Shown here piece by piece: positions 26,201 to 41,200 of a stretch of DNA of 64,000 nucleotides; positions within the stretch are counted from its first letter, which is position 1; every line of letters begins with the position of its first letter. The position numbers were made by a program, and so were the translations under genes. Under the pieces are notes generated by a model. That model saw only the letters and a list, made by a program, of their open reading frames with translations. It had not been told where the DNA came from and ran no database searches. The DNA comes from Hydractinia symbiolongicarpus (taxonomy: Eukaryota > Cnidaria > Hydrozoa > Anthoathecata > Hydractiniidae), in contig NC_079878.1 of assembly GCF_029227915.1 (NCBI RefSeq), positions 8,868,001-8,932,000 on the forward strand, read 5' to 3'.

Positions 26201-29200
26201 ATTCTGCAGCATAATAATAACAAAATATATATATTTATGTCCAGTACTTTTATGTTAAGAAATAAAATCAAACATGCCTTTTTTCAGATCCAAAGCCCAT
26301 CATGGATGTAGGTTTTGTACTGGGATTTACATCAGAAATGTCATCAAGTGACTTTGATAAACAACTGGATATTTCTAAAGAGCTTTTAACATCATTATCC
26401 AAGAAAAGAGATAATTTGAAGGCTGGAATCATAACATATGGCAACAGTGCTATTTTGCAGGGAAAATTAACAAATACCGATGATGTAGAGAGGCTTCTTT
26501 ATTCGCTTAACCTTAAATCGGGAGATGGTAATTTAAAAGAAGCTTTGCAAGTGGCATCAGATAATTTTTTTTTACAATCTAGTGGTGGAAGACCAAATTC
26601 AGAAAAAACATTGGTTGTATTTGTTAGCGAGACAATGGAAGATGTTGAACCTGCCGTGAAGTTATTACGTGACCAAGGTGTCAACATTGTAAGTATTGGT
26701 GTTGGAGGGAAAGTTGATCAGGATACCGTTGATAAAATCACTGGTGATGGCAAAAACGGCATCCTTATTACCAAAGATAATGATCCTAAAAATATAGATG
26801 ATGTCCTAGAAAAAGCAATAGAGGATTCGTTTACGGGTATGTAATATTCAACAGTTTTTTACTATTATATTTAAAAAAGACCTTATGATTTAATTTTTTC
26901 AATAACTTATTCAAAGATGTTATTATTGTATGGAAGTTCCAAATACAATATTGCAGAAGGACCTTCATCATTCTAAAAAAATCAAATCCTTTTTTTAATA
27001 GATCCATGTTTATCTTCACCATGTGGAAAGGATAAAACATGTGTACGTCAATCAGGAAAAGATGTGCATTGTGTATGTCCATCATGTAGTGATGTCAAAT
27101 CACCACATTTTGTTTGTGCCAGTGATGGAAGCACCCAAGCAAGTGAATGTCACATCAAGAAGAAAGCTTGCGTGCAAAAAGAAAATATCTTCCTAATTAA
27201 CAAGAAGCCATGTGGTAATTTTTTTGTTTACACATGTAGTTAAGATCCAAATTTTTTGTTTTGTTTGTATGTTCATTTGTTTTTATATACTTGTTTTTTG
27301 AAGTTTTCATCAAGTTGATTTCTTTCAATTTCAATTCTTGTCATCGCCGTATTTTGTGCAAATACTTTTTTTGTACCTTTTATTTATTTTTTATTTATAT
27401 AGCATTCGACAAAAAGATGGACTTAATATACCTCTTAGATGTATCCCAATTAACAAATGAAGAAACACTTGAGTCAATAAAGAATTACATAAAGAAAGAT
27501 TTAGATTCTTATAATTTTTCCACTGGAGATAATGTTAGAATGGAAATTGTTTTATTCGATGACAGTGTACGGTCCATTGTAAAGCTTGATCAAGATATAA
27601 CCAAAGATGACTATGTGAATAACATCAACAGCATCACCCTAAAAGAAAAAAAGGAAGCAGATTTCAAAAAAGCATTTTCGTATATACTCTCAAACGTTCA
27701 ATATAGGTTCAGAAAAGATGCTGCAACAGTTTTGGTCCTCATTACAACAAGCAATAACAAAAACAGTGATGCATCCAAAATGTTATCTGATGTGTCTAAA
27801 TTAAAACAAGATGGTGTAAAAATTGTTACTGTAGGCCTTGGAAAACGAGTTGATATTGATGAATTAAATAATATTGCAACTGAGCCAAACTATGTCGTAC
27901 TGATTGACGATTCATCAAAGTTAGATGAGAATGTTTCCAGCATTAAAAGGGCTGTTTCAAAATCAACAGGTAGCTCTTTTTTAGGTTGTTTTATTTTATT
28001 TTTGTTCTTTTAATTACATTATGTTAATGTGAATGTAACTTTAAAATATTTATTTTAAATGTAATTATTGTTGTTTTTGAGTTTTGAGTCTTTATGTAGC
28101 TTTTTATTTTAATATAGCAACTGCATCATCAATGGAAATTCTTTTCATACTTGGCACTGGTCAGTCTAATGAGCAAACTGCTACAAGAAACTTTGAAAGA
28201 GAAAAAGAACTTGTCATAGCACTATTGAAGAAAGATAAATATTCTCAACATGATGTTCATGCAGGTACTATAATATACAGCCCTGCTATATATAAGGATC
28301 AGTTAACTTCTAACAAGGAATATCTCATTAAAAGAATTCTTGAGTATGATAATCTTAGTGGCAATGACGTTACAAATGGATTAAACGAGGCAATTCGGGT
28401 GTTTAAAGCAAGTAATCAAAACTCGAAAACTAAATCAATAGTTTTATTTACCGATCAAAACCTTGATGACATGGCAAAAAATGCTCTTGTAAGTATTAAG
28501 GACAATGGAATGAAAGTTATCGTTGTTACGTTGGGAAAGAACAAAAAAACTGTCAATGACAAGTTCCTAAAAGAAAACAGAATTCCGTTAGTTATTGATA
28601 ATGATGATTCTCTGGTGGAGACTGTTGAGAATATTGATTCAAAATCAGGCAAAGGTAACTCATCACTTTTAATCATAGAAATGTTCCTTGACTGCTTTTG
28701 GAGATGTAAAATAAGGAAATTAGAACTTGACCAATGTGATAGTCTTTTAAAAAAATTTAAACTGAATTTAGATTATCATTAAATATTTTTTATTATTTTG
28801 AGAATATTTTAGAACTTTATCTCCTTTAAACCAAATCATTGTATCAGTGTTTTTTTATTTTTTTTAGATCCTTGCGATGAAAAAGTGTGTCACCAGTTTG
28901 CATCATGTTCACGAACAGAAACAAACACAGCGAAGTGTGTTTGTCATCAATGTGAAAATAAATATAAAACTGTTTGTGGAAGTGACGGCTTATCATATGC
29001 CAGCCAATGTTATCTTGAATTAAGAGCTTGTCAAACAAATAAAGAGATCAATGTTGCAGCAATCAAACCATGCTGTATGTAATTCTTGTTTACTACTGCG
29101 TTTGATTTTAACCCTCCATTTACCAACTATTTGGTAAATTGTTCATTTTCTTTTTTCTTTTTTGTAGCTCTTACCTTAGCAAGTGACATTGTTTATGCTA

Positions 29201-32200
29201 TTGATACATCAAACAACATAGATTACAATGATATAGCTCAAATAGTTCAATTTATCAGTAATGACATAAATCATCATGGCAGTAAGTCTAAAATGGCCCT
29301 GGTAAACTATGGATCGAAAGCTGAAGTTATTGCTAGTTTGGATACTGATCAACAAAAATTGGTTCATGTTTTATCAAAATTGCAAAAATTGGGTGGTTCA
29401 CGTAGGATTGACAATGTGCTTGCTTTAGTTAAAGACGATATCTTTTCAAATACAGCAAAAAGTAACAACACCAAACAACTCATACTTTTTGTTGGTGGAA
29501 GTTATAGCGAATCTGTTAAAGAAAGATTACTTCCATTATTAACAACTCTTAAAGAGAGAAGTGTCAAAATAACAGTTGTTGGTTTTGGAGAAAACATAAG
29601 AAAAGATGACTTCGGCTACATTGCATCTCAAGATAAAAACGTTGTTCTTGTTAATCATGTTACTGATCTTCCCAAAGTTGTTCCTGACGTCTTTGAAATC
29701 GTTGGTAAGAATACAGGTAGGAATACAGGTAAATTTTCATTCATCAAGCTTAACTTGAATCCGTTTTTGGAATACAAGCAATTAACAGAAAATAGAAAGA
29801 AATCTGGTACGGTACTGTCATGTTGTTCTTTATAGCAACATCACCAAAACTTCAACTGCTCTTCATTGTTGGTGCATCGTCATCTGATCAACAGAAGCAG
29901 TTTCACTTACAGAAAGAAACAGTGTTAAGTATTGTTGATAAGTTGTTGATTGGTAAGAAAACCAAAGTAGGAGTTCTCTCTTACGGAAGATACCCTTCCA
30001 AAGCTATCTCAATGGGAAAGTTTATAACAAATAGGGACTTGAAAGAAGCAATCAAAATTGTAAGCAACCCTGGAGATGGTAAAAGACTGGATCTTGCTTT
30101 ATCATCAGCAAAAACCATGCTAAAGGATGCACAAATTGATGGCGTTAAACAAAAGATAATTGTAATGTTGGACCAAAGGCCTGAACCAGATGTAAAAGGA
30201 CTTATCAGAGAGCTTGAAAACACTGGCATAGAATTAATAACAATTGGATTTGGTAAGAATATAAACGATAATATTTTGAACCAAATAACGGATTCGAGCA
30301 AAAAGCATGTAAAAGGTGACAAAGATATAAAAAATGTTGTGGATTCAGTCAAGGATGCAGTGACACCAGGTAAAGTTTATGAGTTCTCTACAATAACAGT
30401 ATGGAGTATGTCAGCAATTTAGTTGATTTTTATTGTTATTTTCTTCAAGGTAGTGTAGTTAAACAGAAACAAAACATGTGTACTTACACATTTAGAAGTA
30501 TAAATGGAACATGATGTGTAACTTTAGAGTAATTTTCATCACCTCATTAAAGTTATTTTTTTCTCTTATTGTTAGATCCATGCAAAGAAAAAGCCTGTGA
30601 TTTCTTTGGTAAGTGCCTTGCTAAACCAGACAGAACAACTGATTGTGTTTGTCCAGTTTGTAAAATGGAATACAACATAGTATGTGGAAATGATGGAAAC
30701 AGCTATGCTAGCTTATGCTGGATGAAGCAATATGCTTGCCAACAAAATAAAAATGTTGCTTTACTACAGACACAGCCTTGTGGTATGCGTACTTCTCTTT
30801 TTGTTTACGATGGATGTTGTTCTGACTCCTTGACTTTTTTTTATCAATCAAATTGAAATCAATCTCACCTAACAATTTTAAGAATCCAACATTTATTGAG
30901 AACGCTGTTAGAATTACTAAATACAATAAACGACCTGTTGTGCTACAGGCCGTTATTTTTCTTTTCTTTCTGTTTTACATAATGTTTTTGCTGTAAAAGA
31001 GAATCTGAATTGTATTTCTGTTTTGCTATAGCTATTAAACTGTGAAAATCAACGTTATTTGATCAGTGGCAATCTTTATAACTAGTTAAAGAATTTATCT
31101 GAATGACAAAGAAATTGATTACAAAAGTTTTTCAGATTGTACATATATATATTAACCACTAGCAGTTGAATGCATTGAATGCCCTTTAATAAGTCTTATT
31201 AATAACGTTTTTAAGCTATTTAGATAAATAAAAGAAAAGATTCCTAAACGCATTGTATTTCTTTTTTGTTAGTTATTAAGAAAGAATTGGATATTATCTT
31301 TCTACTTGACATTTCATCTGATGTTACAACCTATCAACTTAGTGCCATGAAGGACTATGTTAAAAACATGCTCAAGTCCTTCACTTTGTCGGTTGAAGAT
31401 GTCCGAGTCGGTCTAATTGGGTTTGGTGAAACAGCACAAGAATTTGTTGAATTAAATCTTGGTACTAATCAAGATGTTATCAGTAATGGAATTTCTAAAA
31501 TCAGCAAAATAGGTGGAACACGTAACCTAGATATTGGAATGATGCATATAGTTAACGAAGCCTCTAAGAGTTTTAGATTAAATTCGAAAAAAGTTATAGT
31601 AGCATTGACAACTGGATCAGAACACCCCAAAAGACATAAAGAATTAACAGAAGCTGTAAAGAAATTAAAAGAGATGCATAGGCCCAACTTTATATTTGTT
31701 GAATTTGGGGATTCCAAATTGCGTTTTCCTAAAGTTGTAGATGAAACGACAGTCAATGCAAACACAGTAGATGAATTACCATCAACCTTCTCAAAAGTTA
31801 TAAAAGAAATTGGATCTTCTGCTGGTACATATCTTTCACAAATCTTTTTATTTCAACAATAATATTATGTATTTTTAATGTATTGTATTTCATTAAAAGA
31901 TTATGACAAGATGCTTGTGAGATAAAATTTAAATCTTCCTTTTTATAAAAATAACTGAGAGGTCTTCACTTGCCTGTGTGAGAAAATGAAAATGAAATCT
32001 CTATTGCTGTATTAACTGTATATCAACTACAACTGTTTTTGGTCATTTTGTGATTTGTGATTTATTTTTAGGCAATCCCCACCCACTTGACATTGGTGTT
32101 TTAATTGGTGCTCAGTCTGGCGACAAGTTTGTTATGGCTAAAGAAATTCTTGAAAGAATGTTGGAAAAATATGATTTCTCAAGTGGAAATAAAACAGTTG

Positions 32201-35200
32201 GAGTTATTTTATATGGCAAAGAACCTATTTTAAAACTTCCTGTTACCAAAGTAGTGAAAAAGACAGATCTTTTGCAGGAGATAAAAAGATTGAGGCATCC
32301 TGCAGATGGTTTCAGGTTAGATAAAGCATTGCAAAAGGCAGAACAAGAATTCTTTTCAGATTGCAGTCCTGGTACTGTTGCTTGTCCAAACAAGATACTT
32401 CTTCTATTCACTGATCGTAAGCCAGATGAAAAGAGCATAGTACTGGCTGATAAATTTACATCTAATGATGTAAAGATAGTATCAGTTGTGCTTGGTTTGC
32501 CAGAAAAGGATGATGTGAATAAGCTAGGGGGAAAGGATGCTGTGATTATCACACCAAAGTCTACTGATGCTATAAAAGATATTTCTGATGATATTAAAGA
32601 TGCCTTATCAATTGGTAAAGTTATTGTTTTTTTGTAGTACTTATTACGGTTTTACTTACAGAAGTAATATCATCAACCGTCTTTTACATTCCAATTGTTT
32701 AATTTTATGTTTATTTAATCTTCTTTGTCTTGGTAACTTTGCTATTATACTTCATCGATATCGATAAAAATTTTTAGAACATAAGTGGAATTTTAAGCAA
32801 TGTAAAGCAAAGAAAAACAATGACAAAGAACAATGTTCTGTGTCATCAAACCTATCGAGGACTAATTGTGATATTATTTTGTTAACAGATGCCTGCAAAA
32901 ATGTGAAATGTAATCATAATGGGGTCTGTGTGACACAGGCTGATAGCTCAACGAAATGTTTATGCCCTACTTGCTCCCTGCCACTGAAAGTAGTATGCGG
33001 TTCTGATGGAAAGACATATGGTAATGAGTGTTTGATGAAGAAACGAGGTTGTTTAGATAAGGAAACAATAACAGTCACTAAGACGGAATCCTGTGGTATG
33101 TTCGTTGTAAAAGTTTATAAAATCTTATTGGCCTATTTCTTAAATTACCTATTGAAATATAGAAAAAAACATTCTAAAGTAATAAACTGATGTACGTCTC
33201 AGCATTTACTATAGTTTATTCAATGATAAGCATTATTTCAGATTGAATCTGTTGTTTTACTTATGTTTAAGCTGAATTAGTTTTCAGGTTCAGCATTGAC
33301 AAAATAATGTGTACTTGATAGAAACTCTTTACTACGAGCCTTTACTACTATGTTTTTCCAAATTAACCATTCGGTTGTTGTTGTATTAGGTATTACAAAT
33401 TCATTGGATGTTGTTTACATAATTGATGGTTCGTCGTCTGTTCCCCGCAAAGTTTTTGATGAAATGAGGAAGTATGTAAAAAATGCAATTAAGCTGTATA
33501 AAATATCTCCAGTAAAAACTAGATTTTCAATTGCTACATTTGGAAAAGACAGACAACACTTGCCTTTAAGTGAAGGCAGCACAGAAAAAAGTGTACGTAA
33601 TTCAATTGACAACATGCAAAAATCTGGTGGAGATAGACGTATTGATCTTGAACTCCGAAAAATTGCAGAAGAAGTTAAACTTGGAAAGTTTAGAAAAGAT
33701 GCCGGAAAACTTGTTGTATTGGTATTATATGGAAGAAATAATATTAATGGTGCCATTGATGTTAATGCAGCATCAAAACTTGTTAGAGGTAATTTTTTTA
33801 CAGATTTTTTTATCCCTATCTTAAATTATTTGTAGATTGACTTAGATATTTTTGTATACTGTTACTTAGATAATTAAAACATGTTAAGGAACAAGCAACA
33901 AAGCACCTTTCTTAATTGTGTCTGCAATTAGCATAAGGAAATGTAATACTGCATTGATTGGCAGTGACAAGATGAATATTTGCTTCAAAATAACATTTGT
34001 CTTTCCTGTAACTAAATTTTTATAATAAAGTTGTGATTTGCATACGTTAGGTCTTGGTGTAAAAATTGCAGTCATTGGAGTAGGAGATAAGATCAACAAG
34101 GATGAATTGAACGCAATTGGTGGAGAAACGTCACCTGTTATTGTTAAGGATATCAATGAACTAGTTGACACTATACCAGATATCTCAAAGATTGCAGCTG
34201 AAGCTTCAGGTAATTTTGTTAAGGTGCTACGTTATTACTAGACAGTACATTGCTATGTAGGAATATGAAAATTTAACATGATATTTGTAATACAGTAAAG
34301 GAAGTAAATTACCAAATTCCCTTTTTAGGAAAAGTTCAACAGTTGGACATCACTTTCATTTTGGGAGCTAGTAATAAAAGAAATGCTGATTTGCAGTCAC
34401 AAGTGGCATATAAAATGATTGAAGAATATGATTTATCCTCTTCTGCAATTGCTGTGATTTTAAATAAACAAGCTTTTGCCAAGGTAGCTAAAGATATGGG
34501 ACAATATGTATCAAAAAATGGACTGTTAAACTACATAATAACTCTGCGGGTAAGTAATAATTTAAATTCTTTATCTTTTTATATTTAATTATTTTTTATT
34601 AAAAAAATTTATATTTAAATAGACTCCTATCAATGCTCGTAATTTACTGTCATCATTACGAAAAGCTGAATCTGAAATCACCTACCGCCCTAATTCATCT
34701 AAAACAATTGTTTTATTTGTTGACAAATTGCCAACAACTGCAGATATAGAACAAGCAAGAAAGTTAGGAGAGAAGAACTTTAGAATTATTGTGGTTGGTG
34801 CTGGTTCAAAGGTTAAAAAAGAGAATTTAAAGCCTTTATCGGGTGATGTTGATAATGTCTTAATTGTTACTGAAAAGAATGTTAATGATATTAGTAAAGA
34901 AGCAAGAGGCAAAACCAGCACAGGTAACACATTTAAAATTAACTTTTAATTTTTATGCATTTATTTATATATTCATTTCAATTTTAATAAACTGTTTTCT
35001 TATTTGCGATAAAGTTCCCTATCTTTGTTGCAGGCATTTCATGCAATAGCTGTAAAGAACCAAAAACATGTTTAAAGAAACTCGACAACTCAGTAGAGTG
35101 CGTATGTCCACTATGTATTAAAGAAACTTTTAAACCAGTTTGTGGTAGTGATGGTAAAACGTATGCTAATGTTGAATGCATGAATAACGCAGCTTGTACG

Positions 35201-38200
35201 CAGCATACACGACTTAGTGTGTTAAAGAATACAGCTTGTGGTAAGTTTTATCTATTTTATTATCTGTCGTTGCTTTTAGTCATTTTGCAGTGCTGAAAAT
35301 GTTGGATTTTATTATTTTAGGAATGGATAAACCCACTGAAATTGTAATTGCTGTTGATGGTTCAGAAGATGTAACTTTTAAAACCATGAACAAAATTAGA
35401 GATTATATTGAGAAATTGATCCAAACGTTTGAAATTTCCACAACAAAATCTAGAGTCAGTATTCTTGTGTACAGTAATAAAGCAGACGTAAAACTCAGAC
35501 TTAAAGAAGGAAACACAAAGCAGCGTGTGCTTTCAGCCCTCGACAATCTGAAGGGCAATGGAAAACGAAATTTAACATTAGTGTTTAACACCATAAATAA
35601 ATCAGTGTTAGATAAAAATTCAGTGCGTAAAGATGCAGGTAAGTATATTCTTTTATTTATTAATGGACCGAATGACCAAGAAAAATCGTCAAAATTTAAT
35701 GAAATTCTTAAAAAACTGAAACGTGAAAACATACAAATCACTGTGGTTGGTGTTGGAGGTAAAGTAGCTGATAATACTGTAAATAAAATCTCATCTTCGC
35801 CTGATGATGGAATTGTTGTGAATGAGAATGATTTATTAAAGACACTTCCAGTTGTCGCTGATGGGTTAGGAAAATCAGCTGCTAAAGGTTAGACCCTTTC
35901 AAATTTTGTTTTTTTAATTTTTTGTATTATGGAAAATTGAGACATGGTTAAGGTTAAATATTTTCTAAGGCAGTATAAGTTTAGGCAATGTGCTGTAAAC
36001 CTAAAACCATTCCTGTCACTGTGTTCAGCAATAGAATTAAAAAGCTGTTTCTTTAAATTATGATTTTACGGAATATTGAGAAATATGTCTGACAAGTTTT
36101 GACATTTAGTATTTATCTTTAGGTTCTTCAAAATTGCTTGACATGATCTTTGTTATGGGAATTGATGAAGGATCATCACAAAAAGAATTTCAAGTGCAAA
36201 AAGAAATTGTGAAAAAAATGATTGCTAGGGAAACCATATCGAACAGTGCAACATTAATTGGTGTTGTAATATATGGCTCAGACAGTATTACTGAAATACC
36301 ACTTGGTTCATTGACTGATCGAAATCAGTTATTACGACGAATTGACAAATTGAATGGACAGTCACCTTCATCAGAAGGAATAAAGGAAGGTTTGCAGCTA
36401 GCAAATACAGAAATGCAATACAGTACACGACAAAACGCAGGAAAATCAATTATTTTATTTACTACTAAAGCTCCATTTTATGCAAAAGATCCTATTGGCG
36501 ACTTGGAAAAAGATGACATTAAAGTTATTGTTGTCGGTGTTGGGGAAAAAGTTGATGAGAATGACATAAAAGATGTGACTGGAAATGACAATGTGTTTGT
36601 GGTTAAAGACAACGATGATGTTGACAATGTGGTTGGTAAAATAACCGATTCTAGCAGACCAGGTAAAAAGCTTGATAACATTGTGTAATTTTTACAAAGA
36701 GGGATGTAAACAAACTTTCCCTAAATTGACTTTTGTTTTTTGTTTCTTTCAGTTCTGCGTATCTATGCAAATTCACAAAAACAACAAGTGCTATTCATGA
36801 GTAGGCTGCAGCTAACACCATGCTTTTTTTATAGATCCATGCATAAAAAAAGACTGCCAGTTTTATTCTATGTGCTTGCCAAGAAGTGATGGAACAGCAC
36901 AATGTATTTGTCCATCCTGCGAGAAGTCATTTGCTCCAGTTTGTGATGACAATGAAGAGACACATGCATCTGAATGCTACATGAAACGTTATGCCTGTCA
37001 GAACAACCAAAACTTAAAGGTTACTTCACAAGGAGCTTGTAGTACGTGTTACCTTTGTTTTAAATAAGTTACATAACTCTTTTTAAAATAGATGATTTTA
37101 ATCGTTTAATTTAAATATGTTTTCCCTAGGTATCTCTAGTTATCTGCACGTTGCATACATGATGGACGCATCATCAAATAATGCTTTGTATTATAATGCA
37201 ATGAAAACCTTTGTTAAGAATAATGTGAAAACACTGCCTTTTAATGATGACAAAACTCATGTTTCTATCATCAGTTATGGAAAGCCTGGTGATATTGATA
37301 TTCTTTCTGGAAAACCTTCAAATACATTACTGAATCAGATTAAAGGTTTGTCTCCAAAAGAGGGCCGAGAAGACGTGCCAGCAGCTTTGATAACATTGAA
37401 GCGTTTGTTTGATACAGAAGTTTTCCCTAAAAGACCAGCAAAAGTTTTAATTGTTTTCAGAAATAACGGCATACCAGCCGGACAAAAGTCTTCTTCTCTT
37501 CAAAGTTTTGACAAAATGAGAACAGATGATGATGTAAAGATAATAACAGTTGGTCTTGGTGAGCAAAACAAACAAGAAGATCTAGTAAAAATTGCTGACA
37601 ATATGGATAGCATTGCTATTATATCAAATGCTGATGAGCTTTATAAGCTGTTCCCTATTGTCAGTCGAGTTATTTCAACTTCATCAGGTAAATATGTTTA
37701 AGCTGTGAGTCTTGCTTTTAACCAAATATTATCATATATTTTTATTATGATGATTTCTACCTTCTGTCCAGTTCTTAGAAAACTTACGAGTCTCTAAGCA
37801 CAGATTTTTAAGTGATATATATTTTCTATAATTAGGGGCTTCACCAGTAGTAATCGATCTTGGTATTGTACTGGGAGTGTCATCATCAAATTCTGATGAA
37901 AACTTTAAAGCAATGAAGACTATTATTAAAGAGACATTAAAGTCATATGATGTATCTTTACAAGCAACAAGAGTTGGAATTGTTTTATATGGTGAAAATG
38001 CTGAAGTAGTTTCCTATTTAAAAGATTCTAAGGATTCACCCTCTATCCTTAAGGCACTAGATTCTTTAGAATATCCTGGCGATGGTTCTGATGTAAACAA
38101 AGCTTTAATAACAACAAATACTGATTTGTTCACAACTAAAAATGGTGCTAGAATTGGTGTTGGTAAAGTTATATTGTTGTTTGTTGACAAAAAATCTGAT

Positions 38201-41200
38201 GAAGACCCTGCTGCAGTTGCACAATCATTTACTCGCAATGGTATTAAAATCATTACCATTGGTGTTGGTTCTGATATTGATAAAGATGAACTAAAAAGGA
38301 TTACATCGGATTACCGAAAAGTCATTATTGTTGAACCACCTGTTAATAATAGCAAATTAAAAGAAATTACCAAAGATATCAGGTCCACAAGCAAACCTAG
38401 TAAGATATCCTTCTTTTTCTTATAGTGTAGTGTAAGTAGCAATATAGGAACTCTTGTGGTCGAAATGCAGTGTTAACCTTCGAACTTAGAAAGTGCTGAC
38501 TTTAGAGATAAGGCTAAGTATAGGTAGCCTTTACATCAAGAATACCAATGAGAATAATACTAAATATAAGAATAGCGTTGCTAGGCCTAATGCGGTCAGT
38601 TGTCCAGTGGAGCTTCTCAGTTGTCTTATTGGAAAGATTCTTTAACATTATAAAAATCTTATGTTATTGCATTTTGCTATATTTTATTTAAGATCCATGT
38701 AAAGAAACAAATTGTCAGTTTAATTCTATTTGCCAACTCGTGTCTCCATCAAATGCAACTTGTGTTTGCCCGGAATGCAAAAGCAAAGGTTATTCACTTG
38801 TATGTGGAAGTGATGGGAGAACTTATGCTACGAAATGCCACCTGTTGAAATACGCTTGCATTAATGAAAAGTATATCTCTCTTGTAAAAACTTCGCCTTG
38901 TGGTAAGCACTGCTGTATTTGTTATTGTGTAAAATAAATGTGTAATTTAACCTTATTCTAATGTTTCTGGTATATATTTATAACATAATTTATCTTTGTC
39001 TAGAAATACAAAAGCCTTTGAAGGTAGTGTACTTAGTTCACGACACATCAAAGTTAAGTATTTCAAACTTAAAAGACATCAAGGAGTTTACAGAGAATGA
39101 TCAGAAGTCTTATACCAACGCTGAACAAACAGAAATTTATATCAATCAAATTACGCCATCATCGGGTGAACAAAAAAGAGAAATTGAAAGCATGAAGCTT
39201 AACATCATCAACTACAATAAACTCAGCGATGCAATCACATTCGTCAAAAATAATGCCTTAGGATCTAATAAAGATATGGGAAAGGTGCTGGTCCTAATAC
39301 TTGATCAAAAGATTGATAATAAGGACCAAGTTAAAATTAAAGGTATATTGCAGAATATCAAGAATTCTGGTGTAAGAGTTGTAGTGGTTGGTGCTGGTAC
39401 AGATATGAATACCCAAGATATTAAGGGACTTCCAACTTCACCCAGAGGTGGTGTAGTTATACAAATTGATGGTGGTGGTCTTTCTAATCTTATACCTATT
39501 TTGTCTGAAAATGCAGGAAAAGCTGCAGGTTTGTTTTGTTTTTCATTTGTTCTTCATTTTGTTTTTCTTTGTTGTGCTGTCTGTACAAATTTATCTTGTA
39601 CTAATTTATGTTATATTCATATTAGCACAAAGTGAAACTCTTGATCTTGTTGTTATCCTGGACACCAAAGCAGTCCGTAAAAACCTGGAATTATTTAAGA
39701 GACAAAAGGAAATGTTAAAAAATATCCTGAAGGATTACTCGATTGGAACAAAAAACACTTTGGTTGGAATTGTCTTAAATGGGGACTATCCACGCACAGT
39801 TTCACATTTAAATAGTTACACAGACAAGAAAAGATTGTATCAGTTTATTGATTCTATACAAAATCGTGGAGAAGGGTACGATATAGACTCGTCATTGACT
39901 CAAGCTAAGATGTTATTTGAGAAGGGCCGAAAAGATGCTGCAAAAACATTAGTTATATTTAGAACATATGAAGCTGCTACCGATCCTGCTGTTAAGCAAA
40001 AACTCGAACAACTAGGTTACAAGGTTGTTGTTGTTGGTCTGGGTCAAGATATTAATCCAACAGAACTTGTTGATTTAGCAGGAGAAAAAGGAGACGTGGC
40101 AACGTCTGCAAATGAAAAGGATGATGACGACGTTTCTAAAAGAATTATTGATAGTCTTCTGCCAGGTAAAATTTTAGGTATTTATTGATGTTATAATATG
40201 ACGTGCATTTTGTTTAAAGACCATTTTTGAAGATAAAATTAATAATTTTAGTTTTGAATTATATAATATGTAAAGATGACATAGGGATTATTAATGCAAC
40301 ACATAAAGGGGTAAGAAGCGAAATTCTAATTTGATGTTTTGGCAAACTGGAATCTCAGCTTCAAAATCAAATAATTTTGACATTCTTATATATGACAGTA
40401 ACATGTGTACATTTACTTGATATGGCTAAAGTAATCGTACATCATAAGAACCTAGTTTGAGTATATACAACATTTAACTTTATTATACTTTCTGTAGATC
40501 CATGCCGATTGGTTACTTGTAGTTTTGGAAGCAAATGTCTTTCTAAGCTTGACCGGTCATATGAATGTGTCTGCAAAGTTTGTGATAAAAATAACAACAA
40601 ACCTGTTTGTGGTAGCAATGGATTAACATACCAAAGTAAATGTCATCTCGATTATTATGTTTGCTCAAAGAAGATGTCTGTTACAGTTGCTAAAAGTCAG
40701 CCATGTGGTATGCTATTTTTTTGTTTAAAATGTTTAAGGAGATAGAAAAATTAAATGTTGAAAATTAAATAAAATATAAAAGGCACATTTACATTGTCAT
40801 ACTCAGTATTTTAAAGTTTTTTCATCCTATTTTTAACATTCATAAACAGTAGACGTTGTAACAGCATTATTATTCTTTTATATATCCAAGGTTTATCCCA
40901 ATCAGTCGAGATGTTTTATTTACTTGATATATCCAAAGATGTTAATGATGAGAAACTGAACAGCATGCTACAAATATTAAATAACCACGCCCATGCTCTC
41001 CAAGATCCATCCAAGAATGCCAAATTCTCAGTGTTCTTTTACCCATCATCTACAAGCAACCTACAGTATCCCTTGTACAGTAACAGCAAGATCACAAACG
41101 GTCTTGCTGATGATAAAAAGATTAAAACTCTGATAGAGGGAGTCATAAATTCGGAGGAGTTTAAGGAAATAAAATTTAAAGAAGACAGAAAACTTGACAC

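Noticed and set aside
30926-30960. Hairpin plus T run as a bacterial-style terminator
   Set aside because: The context is an intron of an animal gene; a rho-independent terminator has no meaning here.
39466-39625. Open frame extending vWA27 upstream through the intron in another frame
   Set aside because: It overlaps the end of exon 49 in a shifted frame; a standard donor (39529) and acceptor (39625) give the phase-1 join seen everywhere else.
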